Notes: generated by a model from the letters alone, not told the origin. Shown: positions 53,075 to 62,233, counted from the stretch's first letter. The stretch is 64,000 nucleotides of DNA from Photobacterium ganghwense (GCF_003025595.1 NZ_PYMI01000002.1:682001-746000); one strand, 5' to 3'. Translations and numbers: made by a program.

Positions 53075-54220
53075 ATGAAAGCAGTACATTTTGGCGCAGG
53101 TAACATTGGTCGAGGTTTCATCGGTAAATTATTGGCAGATGCGGATGTCGCGGTCACCTTTGCTGACGTGAATGAGCCGCTGGTGGATCAACTTTCTCAC
53201 CAGCAATCCTATAAAGTGAAAGTAGTAGGCAGTGAATGTAAAATTGACACGGTTACCCATGTAACCGCGGTCAACTCGGCCAGTCCGGCTGTGATTGAGC
53301 AGATCATTCACACCGATCTGGTGACCACCGCCGTCGGCCCAAACGTATTGGATCTGATTGCAAAAACCATTGCGACGGGATTGACCCATAGGTTTGAGGC
53401 CGGTAACAACCAGCCGCTGAACATTATTGCCTGCGAGAATATGGTTCGTGGCACCAGCCATCTCAAGCTGGAGGTGTACAAGCATCTCAATAAGATCTAT
53501 CACCAGCAGGCCGATGAGTGTGTTGGGTTCGTAGATTCAGCGGTTGATCGTATTGTTCCGCCTGCTGAAGCGGCCAATGATGACCCGCTGGAGGTGACTG
53601 TAGAAAGCTTCAGCGAGTGGATTGTCGATAAAGATCAGTTTAAAGGCGAGATTCCGGCCATTGAGGGCATGGAAACCACGAATAACCTGATGGCTTTTGT
53701 CGAACGTAAGCTGTTTACCCTCAATACCGGTCATATTATTACCGCCTACCTCGGTGCATTGAAAGGGCATCAGACAATACGTGATGCTATCGAAGATGCT
53801 GAGATCAGAGCTGAAGTAAAAACAGCCATGCAGGAGAGCGGAGAAGTGCTGATTCGTCGCTACGGTTTTGACCGAGCACTGCACCATGCTTATATCGAAA
53901 AAATCTTGTCCCGTTTTGCCAATCCTTACTTGCGAGATGAAATTGATCGGGTCGGTCGTCAACCTATTCGTAAACTCGGAGAAAATGATAGATTAATCAA
54001 ACCATTACTCGGTACAATTGAATACGGTACGGAAAACGGTACGTTGCTGAAAGGCATTGCTGCCGCGCTGAAATACACCAATAACACCGATCCGCAAGCA
54101 GTAGAGCTTCAGACGGTTATTCGGGAAAAAGGGTTGCGAGCCGCACTGGCACAGTACACGGGATTGTCTGCTGACAGTCAGGAGGCAGAAAAAATCGAAG
54201 CGATTTACCAGACCTTGTAA
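53075..54220 (+). CDS. mtlD: Mannitol-1-phosphate 5-dehydrogenase
   Basis: This 381-residue NAD-dependent enzyme oxidises mannitol 1-phosphate to fructose 6-phosphate. The N-terminal Rossmann loop is [14 protein letters not shown], and the mannitol-dehydrogenase signature is around [10 protein letters not shown] (here [14 protein letters not shown]) and [17 protein letters not shown] at 53075 with AAGGA 7 bases upstream gives the usual length; the reading frame extends 42 bases further without a ribosome site. Second gene of the mtl operon. Confidence 0.95.
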   Translation: MKAVHFGAGNIGRGFIGKLLADADVAVTFADVNEPLVDQLSHQQSYKVKVVGSECKIDTVTHVTAVNSASPAVIEQIIHTDLVTTAVGPNVLDLIAKTIATGLTHRFEAGNNQPLNIIACENMVRGTSHLKLEVYKHLNKIYHQQADECVGFVDSAVDRIVPPAEAANDDPLEVTVESFSEWIVDKDQFKGEIPAIEGMETTNNLMAFVERKLFTLNTGHIITAYLGALKGHQTIRDAIEDAEIRAEVKTAMQESGEVLIRRYGFDRALHHAYIEKILSRFANPYLRDEIDRVGRQPIRKLGENDRLIKPLLGTIEYGTENGTLLKGIAAALKYTNNTDPQAVELQTVIREKGLRAALAQYTGLSADSQEAEKIEAIYQTL

Positions 54221-54251
54221 TTAACTGCCTTGGTAGTTAACTGCTTGGTAG
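54221..54251. repeat. Direct 16-bp duplication after mtlD
   Basis: TTAACTGCCTTGGTAG (54221-54236) and TTAACTGCTTGGTAG (54237-54251) are adjacent copies differing by one deleted base. A decayed third copy (ATAACCGCGTTCGAT) follows. They begin at the first base after the stop codon. Confidence 0.85.
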
Positions 54252-54302
54252 ATAACCGCGTTCGATATTTCACCCTGATTTGTCAACGTGACATTGAAAC
54301 GC

Positions 54303-54352
54303 ATCAGGAAGGCCGGGAAGGGCGCAGGTCCTTCCCCTGTTACCCTCCTGAT
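54303..54352 (+). other. Composite hairpin between mtlD and mtlR
   Basis: Outer arms ATCAGG (54303-54308) / CCTGAT (54347-54352) enclose an inner stem GGGAAGG (54315-54321) / CCTTCCC (54330-54336). AT-rich sequence follows. It may reduce mtlR expression relative to mtlD. Confidence 0.55.
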
Positions 54353-54374
54353 TTATTTAGAGAAGACAGTTGTT

Positions 54375-54905
54375 ATGGCACAGAGTGACCAGGAATCAGA
54401 CATTCTTGAAAGGCTAAGTGAGGCGCCGACAGCTCGGGGATTTTTCATTTCTACGGTGGAAATTTTCGAAGAAGCTGTTGATGCCCTTGTGCAGCGCATT
54501 TTTCGGAAGGATGATTTCGCGGTGAAATCTGTCGTCGAACCGTTGCTCGGGAGTGCAGGGCCGTTAGGGGAATTGACCGTCAGACTGAAACTGTTGTTTG
54601 GTCTTGGCGTCGTTTCCCATGATGTCTACGATGACATGGATGCAATCATCCGCTTGCGGGATTTCCTCAATAAGGAAAGTCAGGACTACGGATTTACTGA
54701 TCCGGCTATTCTGGAGCCGATTAAAACGCTCAAAGTGGTACATAAGATGGGCGTGGTGCAGCTCGATATTCTGCCGCCGGATGATGATACTGATATTGCG
54801 TTTTATCAGATGCAACTGGCACGACAAGAGCAAGTTATCCGCTCGGCGCTGGCGTTGGCCGTATCCAGTATTTGTACTGAGCTCGACAAAGACAGTCCGT
54901 TCTGA
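54375..54905 (+). CDS. mtlR: Mannitol operon repressor
   Basis: This 176-residue MtlR-family protein represses the mtl operon, though it has no classical DNA-binding domain and acts by an incompletely known route. The segments ARGFFISTVEIFEEAVDALVQRIF, GPLGELTVRLKLLFGLGVVSHDVYDDMDAI and IRLRDFLNKE are typical. ATG at 54375 gives the usual length (about 170-190); an in-frame extension upstream runs through the composite hairpin and is rejected. Last gene of the operon, followed by a hairpin at 55050. Confidence 0.92.
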   Translation: MAQSDQESDILERLSEAPTARGFFISTVEIFEEAVDALVQRIFRKDDFAVKSVVEPLLGSAGPLGELTVRLKLLFGLGVVSHDVYDDMDAIIRLRDFLNKESQDYGFTDPAILEPIKTLKVVHKMGVVQLDILPPDDDTDIAFYQMQLARQEQVIRSALALAVSSICTELDKDSPF

Positions 54906-55049
54906 TCGGCGAAAACGGTGTTACAATCTCTTTTCTTCAATGGCTCTGAAGCCTGCATCCCGTCGTATCTTGTGCGCTTAGCACAAAGACGGATGACTCC
55001 CTCAGATATCAATCAGGAAGTATGAACCAGGTAGTGTTTCTCATCAGCC

Positions 55050-55083
55050 ATCAGCCCGGCGAGTAACGCCGGACTGATGTTTT
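55050..55083. terminator. Terminator between mtlR and glgX
   Basis: ATCAGCCCGGCG (55050-55061) and CGCCGGACTGAT (55067-55078) pair with one mismatch, loop AGTAA, then GTTTTG. It lies between convergent genes. Confidence 0.65.
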
Positions 55084-55167
55084 GAGGGACTTGACGACAT
55101 CAGAGCAGGAACAGGCTTCTTTTGTGTCAGCTTGCTCTGTTTGATACCGTTTTACCGCACATCTCCA

Positions 55168-57114
55168 TCAGGTGTCTATTGAAGCAGATTGCCGACAAAG
55201 TATCGTCATCGAATGGGCGCTTTGCATATAGGTGGTTTGAATCTCCCGGCTGCACACTGCCAGTTCAGAGGTATCACAAATAATTTTCCAACGGCTGTTT
55301 TCGGGCAGACGATACCGGGTCGGAATCTCAGAGCCATTAAACAGAAACATCAATTCATCACCGTGTTTATCCAGTCCTAGGGTTAATGCAAACGCTTCGA
55401 TGTGTTGCCAGTCATCGGCATTCATTGGCGTTCCGTTTGAACGCAACCAGTTCACCCGGTGACGACCGCGATCGTGGCCGCTGAAGGCTTGTATAAACGG
55501 TGTCATGTAGGTTTGTCGGGCGTCAACCATGCACGACAACCAACGCTTGAAGTCTTCTTTGTCCTCACCCGGTGTCCAGTCAGCCCAACTGATGTCATTG
55601 TCCTGACAGTATGCGTTGTTGTTCCCTTTTTGGGTATGCGACAAGGCATCAACCGCCAGAATATGGGGAATCCCAAAACTGAAGAGCAGGGTGGCCATCA
55701 GGTTTCGTTTTTGGCGTTCACGGCGAAAGCGTACGGCATAGTTATCGGTGTCACCTTCAATGCCGTGGTTCCAGGAGCGGTTATCACCGTGGCCGTCACG
55801 GTTGTGTTCACCATTTGCCATGTTGTGTTTATGGTTGTAAGACACCAGATCTTGCAGGGTAAAACCATCATGGTAGGCAATATAATTGACTGGCAGTTTA
55901 TGCGGCCAGAGCCCCGCACTGACCAGATCACGGGAACCCATGATTCGCGTAGCCAGCTCTCTGACATTATTGTCACGACGGAGCCAGTAGCTTTTCACGG
56001 TATCTCGGAATTTGTCGTTACATTCATTCCACGGTGACGGAAAATGGCCAAGCTGGTAGCCGTCTGGGCCAATATCCCAGGGTTCGGCGACCAGCTTGAT
56101 ACGCTTAAGCACCGGATCCTGCGCTATTGTTTTAAAAAACGCGCTGTCGGGTGCGAAGTAATGGCCATGACGTCCCAGTGTGGCCGCTAAATCGAAGCGG
56201 AAGCCGTCAATCTGGAACTCATTTACCCAGTACCGGAGGTTATCCAACACGATGTTCAGGCTGGGCTGATAGGTAAGATCGACCGTATTCCCGCAGCCGG
56301 TATAGTTGATGAAAGACTTGTCATGGTTCAGCAGGTAATACTTCTTGTCCAGCAACTTCAGGTGGAAGGCCGGCCCCTCTTCGCCGCCTTCAGCCGTATG
56401 GTTGAAGACCACATCAAGAATGATTTCAATGTTGTGCTCATGGTAGGTTTTCACCAGCTGTTTCAGCTCAGCAATCGGGTCTTCTGATGCGAAGCGGGCA
56501 TCTGGTGCAAACCAGCTGAGTGGGTTGTATCCCCAGAAATTAGTCAGCCCTTTTTCCTGTAAATGCGGCTCGTCGTAACTGGTCGCAATCGGCAGAAGTT
56601 GCAGTGTAGTCACCCCGAGTGTTTTGAAATGCGCCAGAATGCTCGGGTGACAGAGGCCAAGGTATGTCCCACGAATATGTTCAGGAATACCAGGGTGCGA
56701 TTGGGTGAAGCCTCTGACATGGACTTCATTGATGATGGTGCTGGCACGCGGAATGCGTGGATGGCGACTATTGCCCCAGTCAAAGGGTTGATAATAGGTC
56801 ACGGCAGCCGGTACTTGCGTACTGAATGGATTCTCTGCCAGGCGAGTGGCGTACGAATCCAGAATCCAGACGATGTCATTGCCTTGTTTGCCCTGGTACG
56901 CGTATTTCACGCCATTGCCAAGGTCATGGATAAAGACAGAGTGAACACCGTGATTATGTGCAAATAGTGGGATAGTGCAGGGCTGGTCGTCGTGATCAAA
57001 AATAATCAGATTCAGGTGGAGGTGTGAAGGCGCGTGAATAGCAAAATTACAGCCTTCTTCCGATAGGGTCACACCTAAATCATGTGGTGAACCTGTTTCG
57101 AATTGCCAGTTCAT
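55168..57114 (-). CDS. glgX: GlgX-type glycogen debranching enzyme
   Basis: This 648-residue GH13 isoamylase/GlgX protein hydrolyses alpha-1,6 branches of glycogen or limit dextrins. A CBM48 domain comes first (DLGVTLSEEGCNFAIHAPSHLHLNLIIFD), then the barrel with conserved regions ILDVVFNHT (I), GFRFDLAATLG (II, nucleophile Asp), LVAEPWD (III, acid Glu) and YIAYHDGFTL (IV). ATG at 57114 follows GAGGGAAAC. It lies downstream of lamB-malM on the same strand but behind a terminator. The context suggests use of maltodextrins. Length is in the GlgX range. Confidence 0.92.
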   Translation of the reverse strand: MNWQFETGSPHDLGVTLSEEGCNFAIHAPSHLHLNLIIFDHDDQPCTIPLFAHNHGVHSVFIHDLGNGVKYAYQGKQGNDIVWILDSYATRLAENPFSTQVPAAVTYYQPFDWGNSRHPRIPRASTIINEVHVRGFTQSHPGIPEHIRGTYLGLCHPSILAHFKTLGVTTLQLLPIATSYDEPHLQEKGLTNFWGYNPLSWFAPDARFASEDPIAELKQLVKTYHEHNIEIILDVVFNHTAEGGEEGPAFHLKLLDKKYYLLNHDKSFINYTGCGNTVDLTYQPSLNIVLDNLRYWVNEFQIDGFRFDLAATLGRHGHYFAPDSAFFKTIAQDPVLKRIKLVAEPWDIGPDGYQLGHFPSPWNECNDKFRDTVKSYWLRRDNNVRELATRIMGSRDLVSAGLWPHKLPVNYIAYHDGFTLQDLVSYNHKHNMANGEHNRDGHGDNRSWNHGIEGDTDNYAVRFRRERQKRNLMATLLFSFGIPHILAVDALSHTQKGNNNAYCQDNDISWADWTPGEDKEDFKRWLSCMVDARQTYMTPFIQAFSGHDRGRHRVNWLRSNGTPMNADDWQHIEAFALTLGLDKHGDELMFLFNGSEIPTRYRLPENSRWKIICDTSELAVCSREIQTTYMQSAHSMTILCRQSASIDT

Positions 57115-57134
57115 GTTTCCCTCGAACAACGAAT

Positions 57135-57156
57135 AAAGGCTGCCAAAGCAGCCTTT
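57135..57156 (-). terminator. Terminator after malM
   Basis: Perfect stem AAAGGCTGC / GCAGCCTTT (57135-57143 / 57148-57156) with loop CAAA, in the 62-bp gap between malM and glgX. On the minus strand it is followed by ATT. Partial readthrough into glgX is possible. Confidence 0.8.
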
Positions 57157-57176
57157 TATTACAGCAAAGACATCGC

Positions 57177-57998
57177 TTAGTGCTTCTCAACTGCCTTGAT
57201 GAAGGTAGAACGGGCGTCTTTAATGCCCAGGCGTTCAGCCTCATCCAGCAGCTTCATTGCCTTATCTATATCTCCATTAATGACAGCGTTTTCGATCGAA
57301 TTCAAGTAATAGCCGCGACTCTCTTCCATCGCCGGAGCCTGATCGGGGATGGGTTTGTTGAAGGTTACGGCTGCATTATCGAGCTGTGGCGAGGAGATAC
57401 GCATGGCAAACCGTCCATATGGACTGTGTTGTGCGTAGGGATTCGGGATATCCGGCTCAACGGTGTGGCGCGCACGGGCATAGGCTTTAGCCGGGTGCAG
57501 CATCTCAGTCGACTGCTGAACATCTTGCGGGGTGGTGTACACCAAAATACGGACTTCATCGGTATTGTAGGCAGGCACAAAACTGAAATCGCCTTCTACA
57601 CGGTCGCCGTCGAGCAACTTGGCTGGCTGGTAAGCGAACTGGTCAAAGCGATAGTTCTCCAGTTCCTTGTTGTTCTGATCAAGAATCTTGATGTTCGGAG
57701 CATAAATGGTGTTGTTAGCAAAGCTCTTTAGCTTCAGGGTGATAGCCCCACGGTTGGCGGGCACCTTGAAGGCCGCTATCGGGCCGGCACTGTCAGCGGC
57801 GTAGTAGGTCTGGCTCTTGGTATTAAGTTCAAAAGCGACATCTGATGGCAGCGATAGAGGTTTCCAGTCAATTTGTGCCAGTGAGGCATTGCGTTGCGCA
57901 GCTTGGGCCGCAGACGCTGAAGTATCAACAATATTCTCATTGCTGGCACAGCCACCTAGCAGAGCGGCAGCAATACAGAGGGGAAGCAGTTTTTTCAT
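57177..57998 (-). CDS. malM: Maltose operon periplasmic protein MalM
   Basis: This 273-residue lipoprotein has signal MKKLLPLCIAAALLGGC. The MalM signature is visible in ASLAQIDWKPLSLPSDVAFELN, the middle FKVPANRGAITLKLKSF and the NPYAQHSPYGRFAMRI stretch. It is encoded with lamB in enterobacteria and vibrios and may bind maltodextrins at the envelope; its exact role is unsettled. A paired hairpin system (58021-58093) lies between lamB and malM and may tune its level. Confidence 0.92.
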   Translation of the reverse strand: MKKLLPLCIAAALLGGCASNENIVDTSASAAQAAQRNASLAQIDWKPLSLPSDVAFELNTKSQTYYAADSAGPIAAFKVPANRGAITLKLKSFANNTIYAPNIKILDQNNKELENYRFDQFAYQPAKLLDGDRVEGDFSFVPAYNTDEVRILVYTTPQDVQQSTEMLHPAKAYARARHTVEPDIPNPYAQHSPYGRFAMRISSPQLDNAAVTFNKPIPDQAPAMEESRGYYLNSIENAVINGDIDKAMKLLDEAERLGIKDARSTFIKAVEKH

Positions 57999-58020
57999 AT
58001 TATCTTTACACCTTTTATGT

Positions 58021-58093
58021 GGCTGTATTTGAGCTCATGCGGTGAAATAGAGCATGAAATCAAATACAGCCAGTCTCGGGAGAGACTGGCTGT
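58021..58093 (-). promoter_or_regulatory. Overlapping alternative hairpins between lamB and malM
   Basis: Stem A pairs 58066-58077 (ACAGCCAGTCTC) with 58082-58093 (GAGACTGGCTGT), 12 perfect bp with a GGGA loop. Stem B pairs 58021-58032 (GGCTGTATTTGA) with 58060-58071 (TCAAATACAGCC), 12 perfect bp, with TCATGC/GCATGA (58035-58040 / 58052-58057) inside. They share 58066-58071, so both cannot form fully. On the minus-strand message A comes first. Confidence 0.8.
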
Positions 58094-58146
58094 GGTATTA
58101 CGTGTCGTGGTCAGTTATCACAAGATGGTGACCACCAGACAGTCGA

Positions 58147-59394
58147 TTACCACCAAGCTTCAGCCTGGATACCTACGTTGTACTCAGTGTCGTTACCGGC
58201 ACCGAACGCATTGTCGTTGTCGTAGTCAGACAGGTAGCTAGCGTAAACACGGATTTCAGGACGTGCCCAGAAGCTGTCGCCGGCAGACCATGCCTGAGCG
58301 ATAGTGAACTTGCTGCCAGACTTGTCTTCACCTGATTTATCTTCGTCGTAGTAACCGGCTTCGAAGATAGTCTTCATGCTGTCATCCCATTTGTACATTG
58401 GACGAACCACAGCACTGAAGATGGAGTGGTCTTTAGCGTTATCAAATGAGGTATTTGCGTAAACCAGCTGGTGGCCGATTTCCCAGCTCTTAGCTGGCGC
58501 AATCACACCCCAGTTGATGATACGGTAGCCTTCTGCATCGTCGTTAGACGAAGCATTGAAGTAGTGACCGGCACCCAGGCCTGCCATTTGCTCACCAAAG
58601 CCTTCTGTGCCGTACTGCAGAACAGTTTTGTTGAAACCACCCAGGAAGTTACCTTGAGTCATTTCTGCTGTCAGCATCACACCATCGTTGTAGTTGTTGC
58701 CGACTTTCTGAGCGTCTGTTTCGTTAACCATGGCGTAGTTGACGCCCAGTTCCAGACTGGCATCAGACCACAGACCGATGCCGGCGTAACGCACGTCGAA
58801 ATTGTTGACGTTCACATCGCCAGAATCGTCACGAAGCCATGCAACAGACAGTTTACCTGCGCCAAGAGAAAGGTTTTCTACACCGGCACCTGCACCAGAC
58901 GTATCCCAGTAGTAGAAGTCAGAAATGTGGATATCATGACGTTGGTAGTAGCGCTTACCTGCCCACAGAACCGCCTCTTTGTCGCCGCTGAACAGGCCTT
59001 TCGCCTGAACATTGAACTGACGCAGTGCAACGCCCAGGTCGTCTTTACAGTTGATGGTGGAGTTTGATGATTCGAACTCACACGTTGAGCCAGTGCCTTC
59101 CCAGTCGTTTGAACCGTTTGATGTTACAGCCAGCATAGAGTCAACGTAGAAAGACTTACCATTCTGGTTGTACACTTCTTTGCCCAGACCAATTTCGCCG
59201 TAGACGTCGTTTTCGTTACCCAGACGGCCAACTTTGGCTTTCTCGTAAGAAAGGTTTGCGCCGTTTTCACCGCTGATCCCAACACCTGCACGCATGTAAC
59301 CATGGAAATCTACACCGCTTTCAGCAAATGTCGCAGTGGACATCAGTGCAGCAGACACTGCCGCGGCAGTCAGACAAATCTTGTTCAATTTCAT
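58147..59394 (-). CDS. lamB: Maltoporin
   Basis: This 415-residue outer-membrane 18-strand porin lets maltose and maltodextrins diffuse in. Signal peptide [24 protein letters not shown] is followed by [14 protein letters not shown], the conserved first strand, with [19 protein letters not shown] and [25 protein letters not shown] as LamB hallmarks. The C-terminus is aromatic (QAEAWW), typical of outer-membrane proteins. ATG at 59394 follows GAAGGAGTTTCAGTA. It has a structured leader (59465-59520) and an upstream group of MalT-like boxes (59634-59715). Confidence 0.95.
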   Translation of the reverse strand: MKLNKICLTAAAVSAALMSTATFAESGVDFHGYMRAGVGISGENGANLSYEKAKVGRLGNENDVYGEIGLGKEVYNQNGKSFYVDSMLAVTSNGSNDWEGTGSTCEFESSNSTINCKDDLGVALRQFNVQAKGLFSGDKEAVLWAGKRYYQRHDIHISDFYYWDTSGAGAGVENLSLGAGKLSVAWLRDDSGDVNVNNFDVRYAGIGLWSDASLELGVNYAMVNETDAQKVGNNYNDGVMLTAEMTQGNFLGGFNKTVLQYGTEGFGEQMAGLGAGHYFNASSNDDAEGYRIINWGVIAPAKSWEIGHQLVYANTSFDNAKDHSIFSAVVRPMYKWDDSMKTIFEAGYYDEDKSGEDKSGSKFTIAQAWSAGDSFWARPEIRVYASYLSDYDNDNAFGAGNDTEYNVGIQAEAWW

Positions 59395-59464
59395 TACTGA
59401 AACTCCTTCATGGAACGTTATATTTTTTTATTTGCTTATAAAAGGTGGTGGGCTTCTTACGGAT

Positions 59465-59520
59465 ACAACCCGCCGCCTGAAATCCATTTGTAAAATGGGC
59501 GGGTTGTGTTCAAACCCGCC
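59465..59520 (-). promoter_or_regulatory. lamB leader with mutually exclusive hairpins
   Basis: GGCGGGTT (59498-59505) can pair with AACCCGCC at 59513-59520 (7-base loop). As part of GGCGGGTTGT (59498-59507) it can instead pair with ACAACCCGCC at 59465-59474. In the lamB message the first hairpin would form first and then compete with the second. A small CCATTT/AAATGG stem lies in the loop of the second. Confidence 0.75.
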
Positions 59521-59633
59521 GGACCAGTAGGGTCACGTTCTCAAATAAACCGAGATAAGCGTGAATTCGACAGTGAAACTCATAGTGTTTACCTGATGCG
59601 TTTATATTGAGCCTCATCTGACGCATAAACATC

Positions 59634-59675
59634 CTCCTCCTCCCTCCTCCCTATGAGGATAGGAGGGAGGAGGAG
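59634..59675. promoter_or_regulatory. 15-bp inverted repeat of MalT-like boxes
   Basis: CTCCTCCTCCCTCCT (59634-59648) and its exact complement AGGAGGGAGGAGGAG (59661-59675) flank a 12-bp spacer. Each arm contains AGGGAGGAGG-type sequences matching the MalT box GGGGAKGAGG at 9 of 10 positions (59636-59645, 59643-59652 on minus; 59664-59673 on plus). Confidence 0.75.
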
Positions 59676-59705
59676 TGTCCAGATCACGTTTTGTAGCCTT
59701 GGTAT

Positions 59706-59715
59706 GGGGTGGAGG
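59706..59715 (+). promoter_or_regulatory. MalT-like box (GGGGTGGAGG)
   Basis: One mismatch to GGGGAKGAGG, 31 bp beyond the inverted repeat, on the plus strand. Confidence 0.6.
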
Positions 59716-59786
59716 CATAAATTAGGGTTAAGTTGTGGTGCAGATCAAAATTTGAAACCTTTTGAGGCGGGCTGAAAGAAATTTAA

Positions 59787-59802
59787 CATGACGATTATCA
59801 CA
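59787..59802. promoter_or_regulatory. Weak CRP-like site upstream of lamB
   Basis: CATGACGATTATCACA matches TGTGAN6TCACA at 8 of 10 conserved positions. A CRP site would fit catabolite control of maltose genes. Confidence 0.45.
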
Positions 59803-60402
59803 GGTTTAGAGGCGTAGAAAGTGGCGTAAGGCGCCGTCTGATAAGGGCTCATTGTCACAAACTGCAAATTATCGTGATGAAAATCGCATAAAAATTTTGT
59901 GGTTCAATGTGTGGAAACTTGATGTTCATCACGATCAAATACGGGATAAATCAGGCGTGTTTTCAGAGGGAAACCCAGACTTATATTCATCATGCCGCTC
60001 TTTTGTCGGATAAAGGGGATTTTCAGCAAGTCTGCGAATCGAGCATCTAAGATGAGTATGAAAGAGGAGCATGAAACTGAGAGAAAAACGTTAAAGCATG
60101 ATTGCCGTGATCACATCAGACACCACGTTTATTAAGAACAGAGAAAAGTGCCCCTGATTGTTGAACCGATGAATATCTCTGAGAAGAGTAAGAGCGAAAA
60201 AAGTCGATGAAAAGGCGAAGAGACACAGAAACAGTCAGACAGTCCCAGTAAGACTTTTCCCCGATTATCGAATGGTAAAAATATGCGCGAAATTAGTTGT
60301 TTTTTAACAGGTTGAAATGATTATTTGGTCTATTTCTTTGCCGGAAATTAACACTATTAGCATATACTAGTGCAAATACTTTCCTTGGCTAGGAGAACTC
60401 TA

Positions 60403-61605
60403 TTGACCTTACAAATTGCATTTGTACTTATGGCTTGTCTGGTGGCGTTAGGCATCCTGCTGCATCAGCCATCTAAAACACTGGGTATCCCCTCGTTGCT
60501 GATTTTCATTGGTGTCGGACTGATGTTCGGTAACGGGGAATTTAACTTTATTTACGATAATCTTGCACTGACCTCACTGATAGGCTCAATTGCCCTGAAT
60601 GTAATTGTATTTGTGGGTGGCCTGAATACTTCGACCAGCGCGATTCGGGTGGCGTTTAAAGAAGGCGGTATTCTGTCCACCATTGGCGTGCTGCTAACGA
60701 CAGTGCTGCTTGGCGGCATGCTGTACTTTATTACGGATTTCAATTTCCTGGCCTGTTTGTTATTTGCTGCCGTGGTTTCATCAACTGACGCGGCGGCGGT
60801 ATTTTCGATTCTTGAATCCAAAAAGCTCAAGCTGAAGCACAACACAGACACTGTACTTGAGTTCGAATCTGCGACGAATGACCCGGTGGCGTTGCTGATG
60901 GTGACTATCCTGACCGGTATTCTGGCGATGTCTGGTGATCCTGTTACCGTCGGATCCATCACGGTCACGCTACTGCAGCAAGTCGTGGTTGGATTGCTGG
61001 TGGGCTACGCTGTCGGAAAAATCTGTGTCGGCCTGCTAAATGCGATCAAACTTGAAGAATACGGTCTTATACCGGTGTTTGTGATGGCCTGCTTCTTTAT
61101 TGCTACTTATGGCGGCGAGTTGCTGGGCGGCAACATCCTGATCGCGTCGTACGTATCAGGCGTGATGATTGGCAATAATTTGCAAAGGGGTCGGGAAGTC
61201 AGCCGACACTTCTTCAACAGCGTGTCGTGGCTGGCTCAGGCTCTGATGTTCATCATTCTGGGTTTGCAGTTCTTTCCGAAGGAGCTGTTCAGTGATGCCC
61301 TGGCGTCAATTTTGCCTGCGATAGCACTGATTTTTGTGGCTCGTCCGGCCGCGGTATTCCTGAGTTATCTGCCGTTTCGTAAGGTTGAGCGCAATAAGAA
61401 GCTGTTTATTTCCGCAATTGGCCTGAAAGGCGCAACGCCTATTGTGTTTGCGTTGATTCCGGCTGCGGCGGGTGTAGAAGGCGCACAACAAATGGCGCAT
61501 ATGGTGTTCTTTATTGTTCTGATTTCTGTTGTCTTGCAGGGCGCAGCATTGGAGCCTCTGGCAGACAAGCTGGGGCTACGTCAGGATGAGGAAACCTCAG
61601 CCTGA
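60403..61605 (+). CDS. CPA1-family Na+(K+)/H+ antiporter, short form
   Basis: This 400-residue inner-membrane antiporter has about 12 helices. The ion-site region VVSSTDAAAVFSIL and the following LEFESATNDPVALLMV carry the conserved aspartates (SSTDAA, NDP) of CPA1/NhaP2 proteins. NhaP2 is usually 560-580 residues with a cytoplasmic regulatory tail (RCK/CorC-like), and this protein stops right after the membrane part (LEPLADKLGLRQDEETSA). AGGAGA at 60391 points to a TTG start at 60403; a GTG at 60370 is only two bases past a TATACT -10 and is unlikely. A terminator follows at 61731. Confidence 0.85.
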   Translation: MTLQIAFVLMACLVALGILLHQPSKTLGIPSLLIFIGVGLMFGNGEFNFIYDNLALTSLIGSIALNVIVFVGGLNTSTSAIRVAFKEGGILSTIGVLLTTVLLGGMLYFITDFNFLACLLFAAVVSSTDAAAVFSILESKKLKLKHNTDTVLEFESATNDPVALLMVTILTGILAMSGDPVTVGSITVTLLQQVVVGLLVGYAVGKICVGLLNAIKLEEYGLIPVFVMACFFIATYGGELLGGNILIASYVSGVMIGNNLQRGREVSRHFFNSVSWLAQALMFIILGLQFFPKELFSDALASILPAIALIFVARPAAVFLSYLPFRKVERNKKLFISAIGLKGATPIVFALIPAAAGVEGAQQMAHMVFFIVLISVVLQGAALEPLADKLGLRQDEETSA

Positions 61606-61730
61606 GCTTCTGTCCCTGTTGGCAGTGGCGGGAGACGGCGAGGTAAAACACGCTTTGCAGATCGTTGACTGTTCGGCCATTAAGGTAAAGTCAGATAAGA
61701 CGTTAGATAAACAGAAAGCAAAACGCTGAA

Positions 61731-61763
61731 AAAACGGGCACGTTTGAACGTGCCCGTTTTTTT
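61731..61763. terminator. Strong bidirectional terminator after the antiporter gene
   Basis: AAAACGGGCACGTT (61731-61744) / AACGTGCCCGTTTT (61747-61760) followed by T. It stops both the antiporter gene and the convergent small gene at 61802. Confidence 0.93.
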
Positions 61764-61801
61764 GTACCTATAACGCGGGTAGCGCTATCTGGGGAGGATC
61801 A

Positions 61802-61981
61802 TTATTCGTCAGGGTAAATCCTTCCTTCAATTGAGTACGGCTCTCTGCTATCAAACAGACTTTTTTGACCTTTAAGCTTTTTCACTTCATTTTCCAGCAT
61901 TTTTGCCTGCTGATAGTCGCCTTCCTGGTAGGCGAAATAGATACGCTGTTCAAGATCTTCGATTCTGTCACGATGGTTCAT
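61802..61981 (-). CDS. Small coiled-coil protein
   Basis: This 59-residue protein starts MNHRDRIEDLEQRIYFAYQE, with heptad-like spacing through KMLENEVKKLKG, so it is probably a short coiled coil or helical hairpin. ATG at 61981 has a strong GAGGAGCGAGCT site; the reading frame extends 30 bases further without one. It lacks a signal peptide. Function is unknown; small charged proteins of this type often bind larger partners. Confidence 0.75.
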   Translation of the reverse strand: MNHRDRIEDLEQRIYFAYQEGDYQQAKMLENEVKKLKGQKSLFDSREPYSIEGRIYPDE

Positions 61982-62186
61982 AGCTCGCTCCTCAATCAAA
62001 GTGACCAACATCAGGGGGGCTCAGCCCGGGTGTAAAATGGTGACACGGGCAGACCCATTATCCTAAGTGGGTACGTATTAAGTGTAGAATTGGTTCACTG
62101 TACGCTCCATGTTGATCCTGTATTGGGGACTCGATAGGGGAAGAGGTAAACCTGACGGAGTGACTCTGCCAAGGTGAACGAAACAA

Positions 62187-62214
62187 AAACGGCCGGTTAG
62201 AAAAACGGCCGTTT
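62187..62214. terminator. Hairpin, possible terminator of malK
   Basis: AAACGGCCG (62187-62195) / CGGCCGTTT (62206-62214) with a 10-base loop. On the minus strand it is followed by TTG, so the T run is short. It lies 170 bp after the malK stop. Confidence 0.6.
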
Positions 62215-62233
62215 GGATTATTTATCTCTTGGA

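Larger units (their letters stand above)
59395..60402. promoter_or_regulatory. lamB/antiporter divergent control region
   Basis: A 1008-bp spacer. From lamB outward it holds a structured leader (59465-59520), an inverted repeat of MalT-like boxes (59634-59675), another box (59706-59715), a CRP-like site (59787-59802) and, near the antiporter, a TATACT -10 (60363-60368). The middle part (59810-60330) shows nothing I can name. Confidence 0.65.

Noticed and set aside
60370-60402. GTG start for the antiporter at 60370
   Set aside because: It is immediately downstream of a TATACT -10 element, so it would lie at or before the transcript start. The TTG at 60403 has AGGAGA in place.
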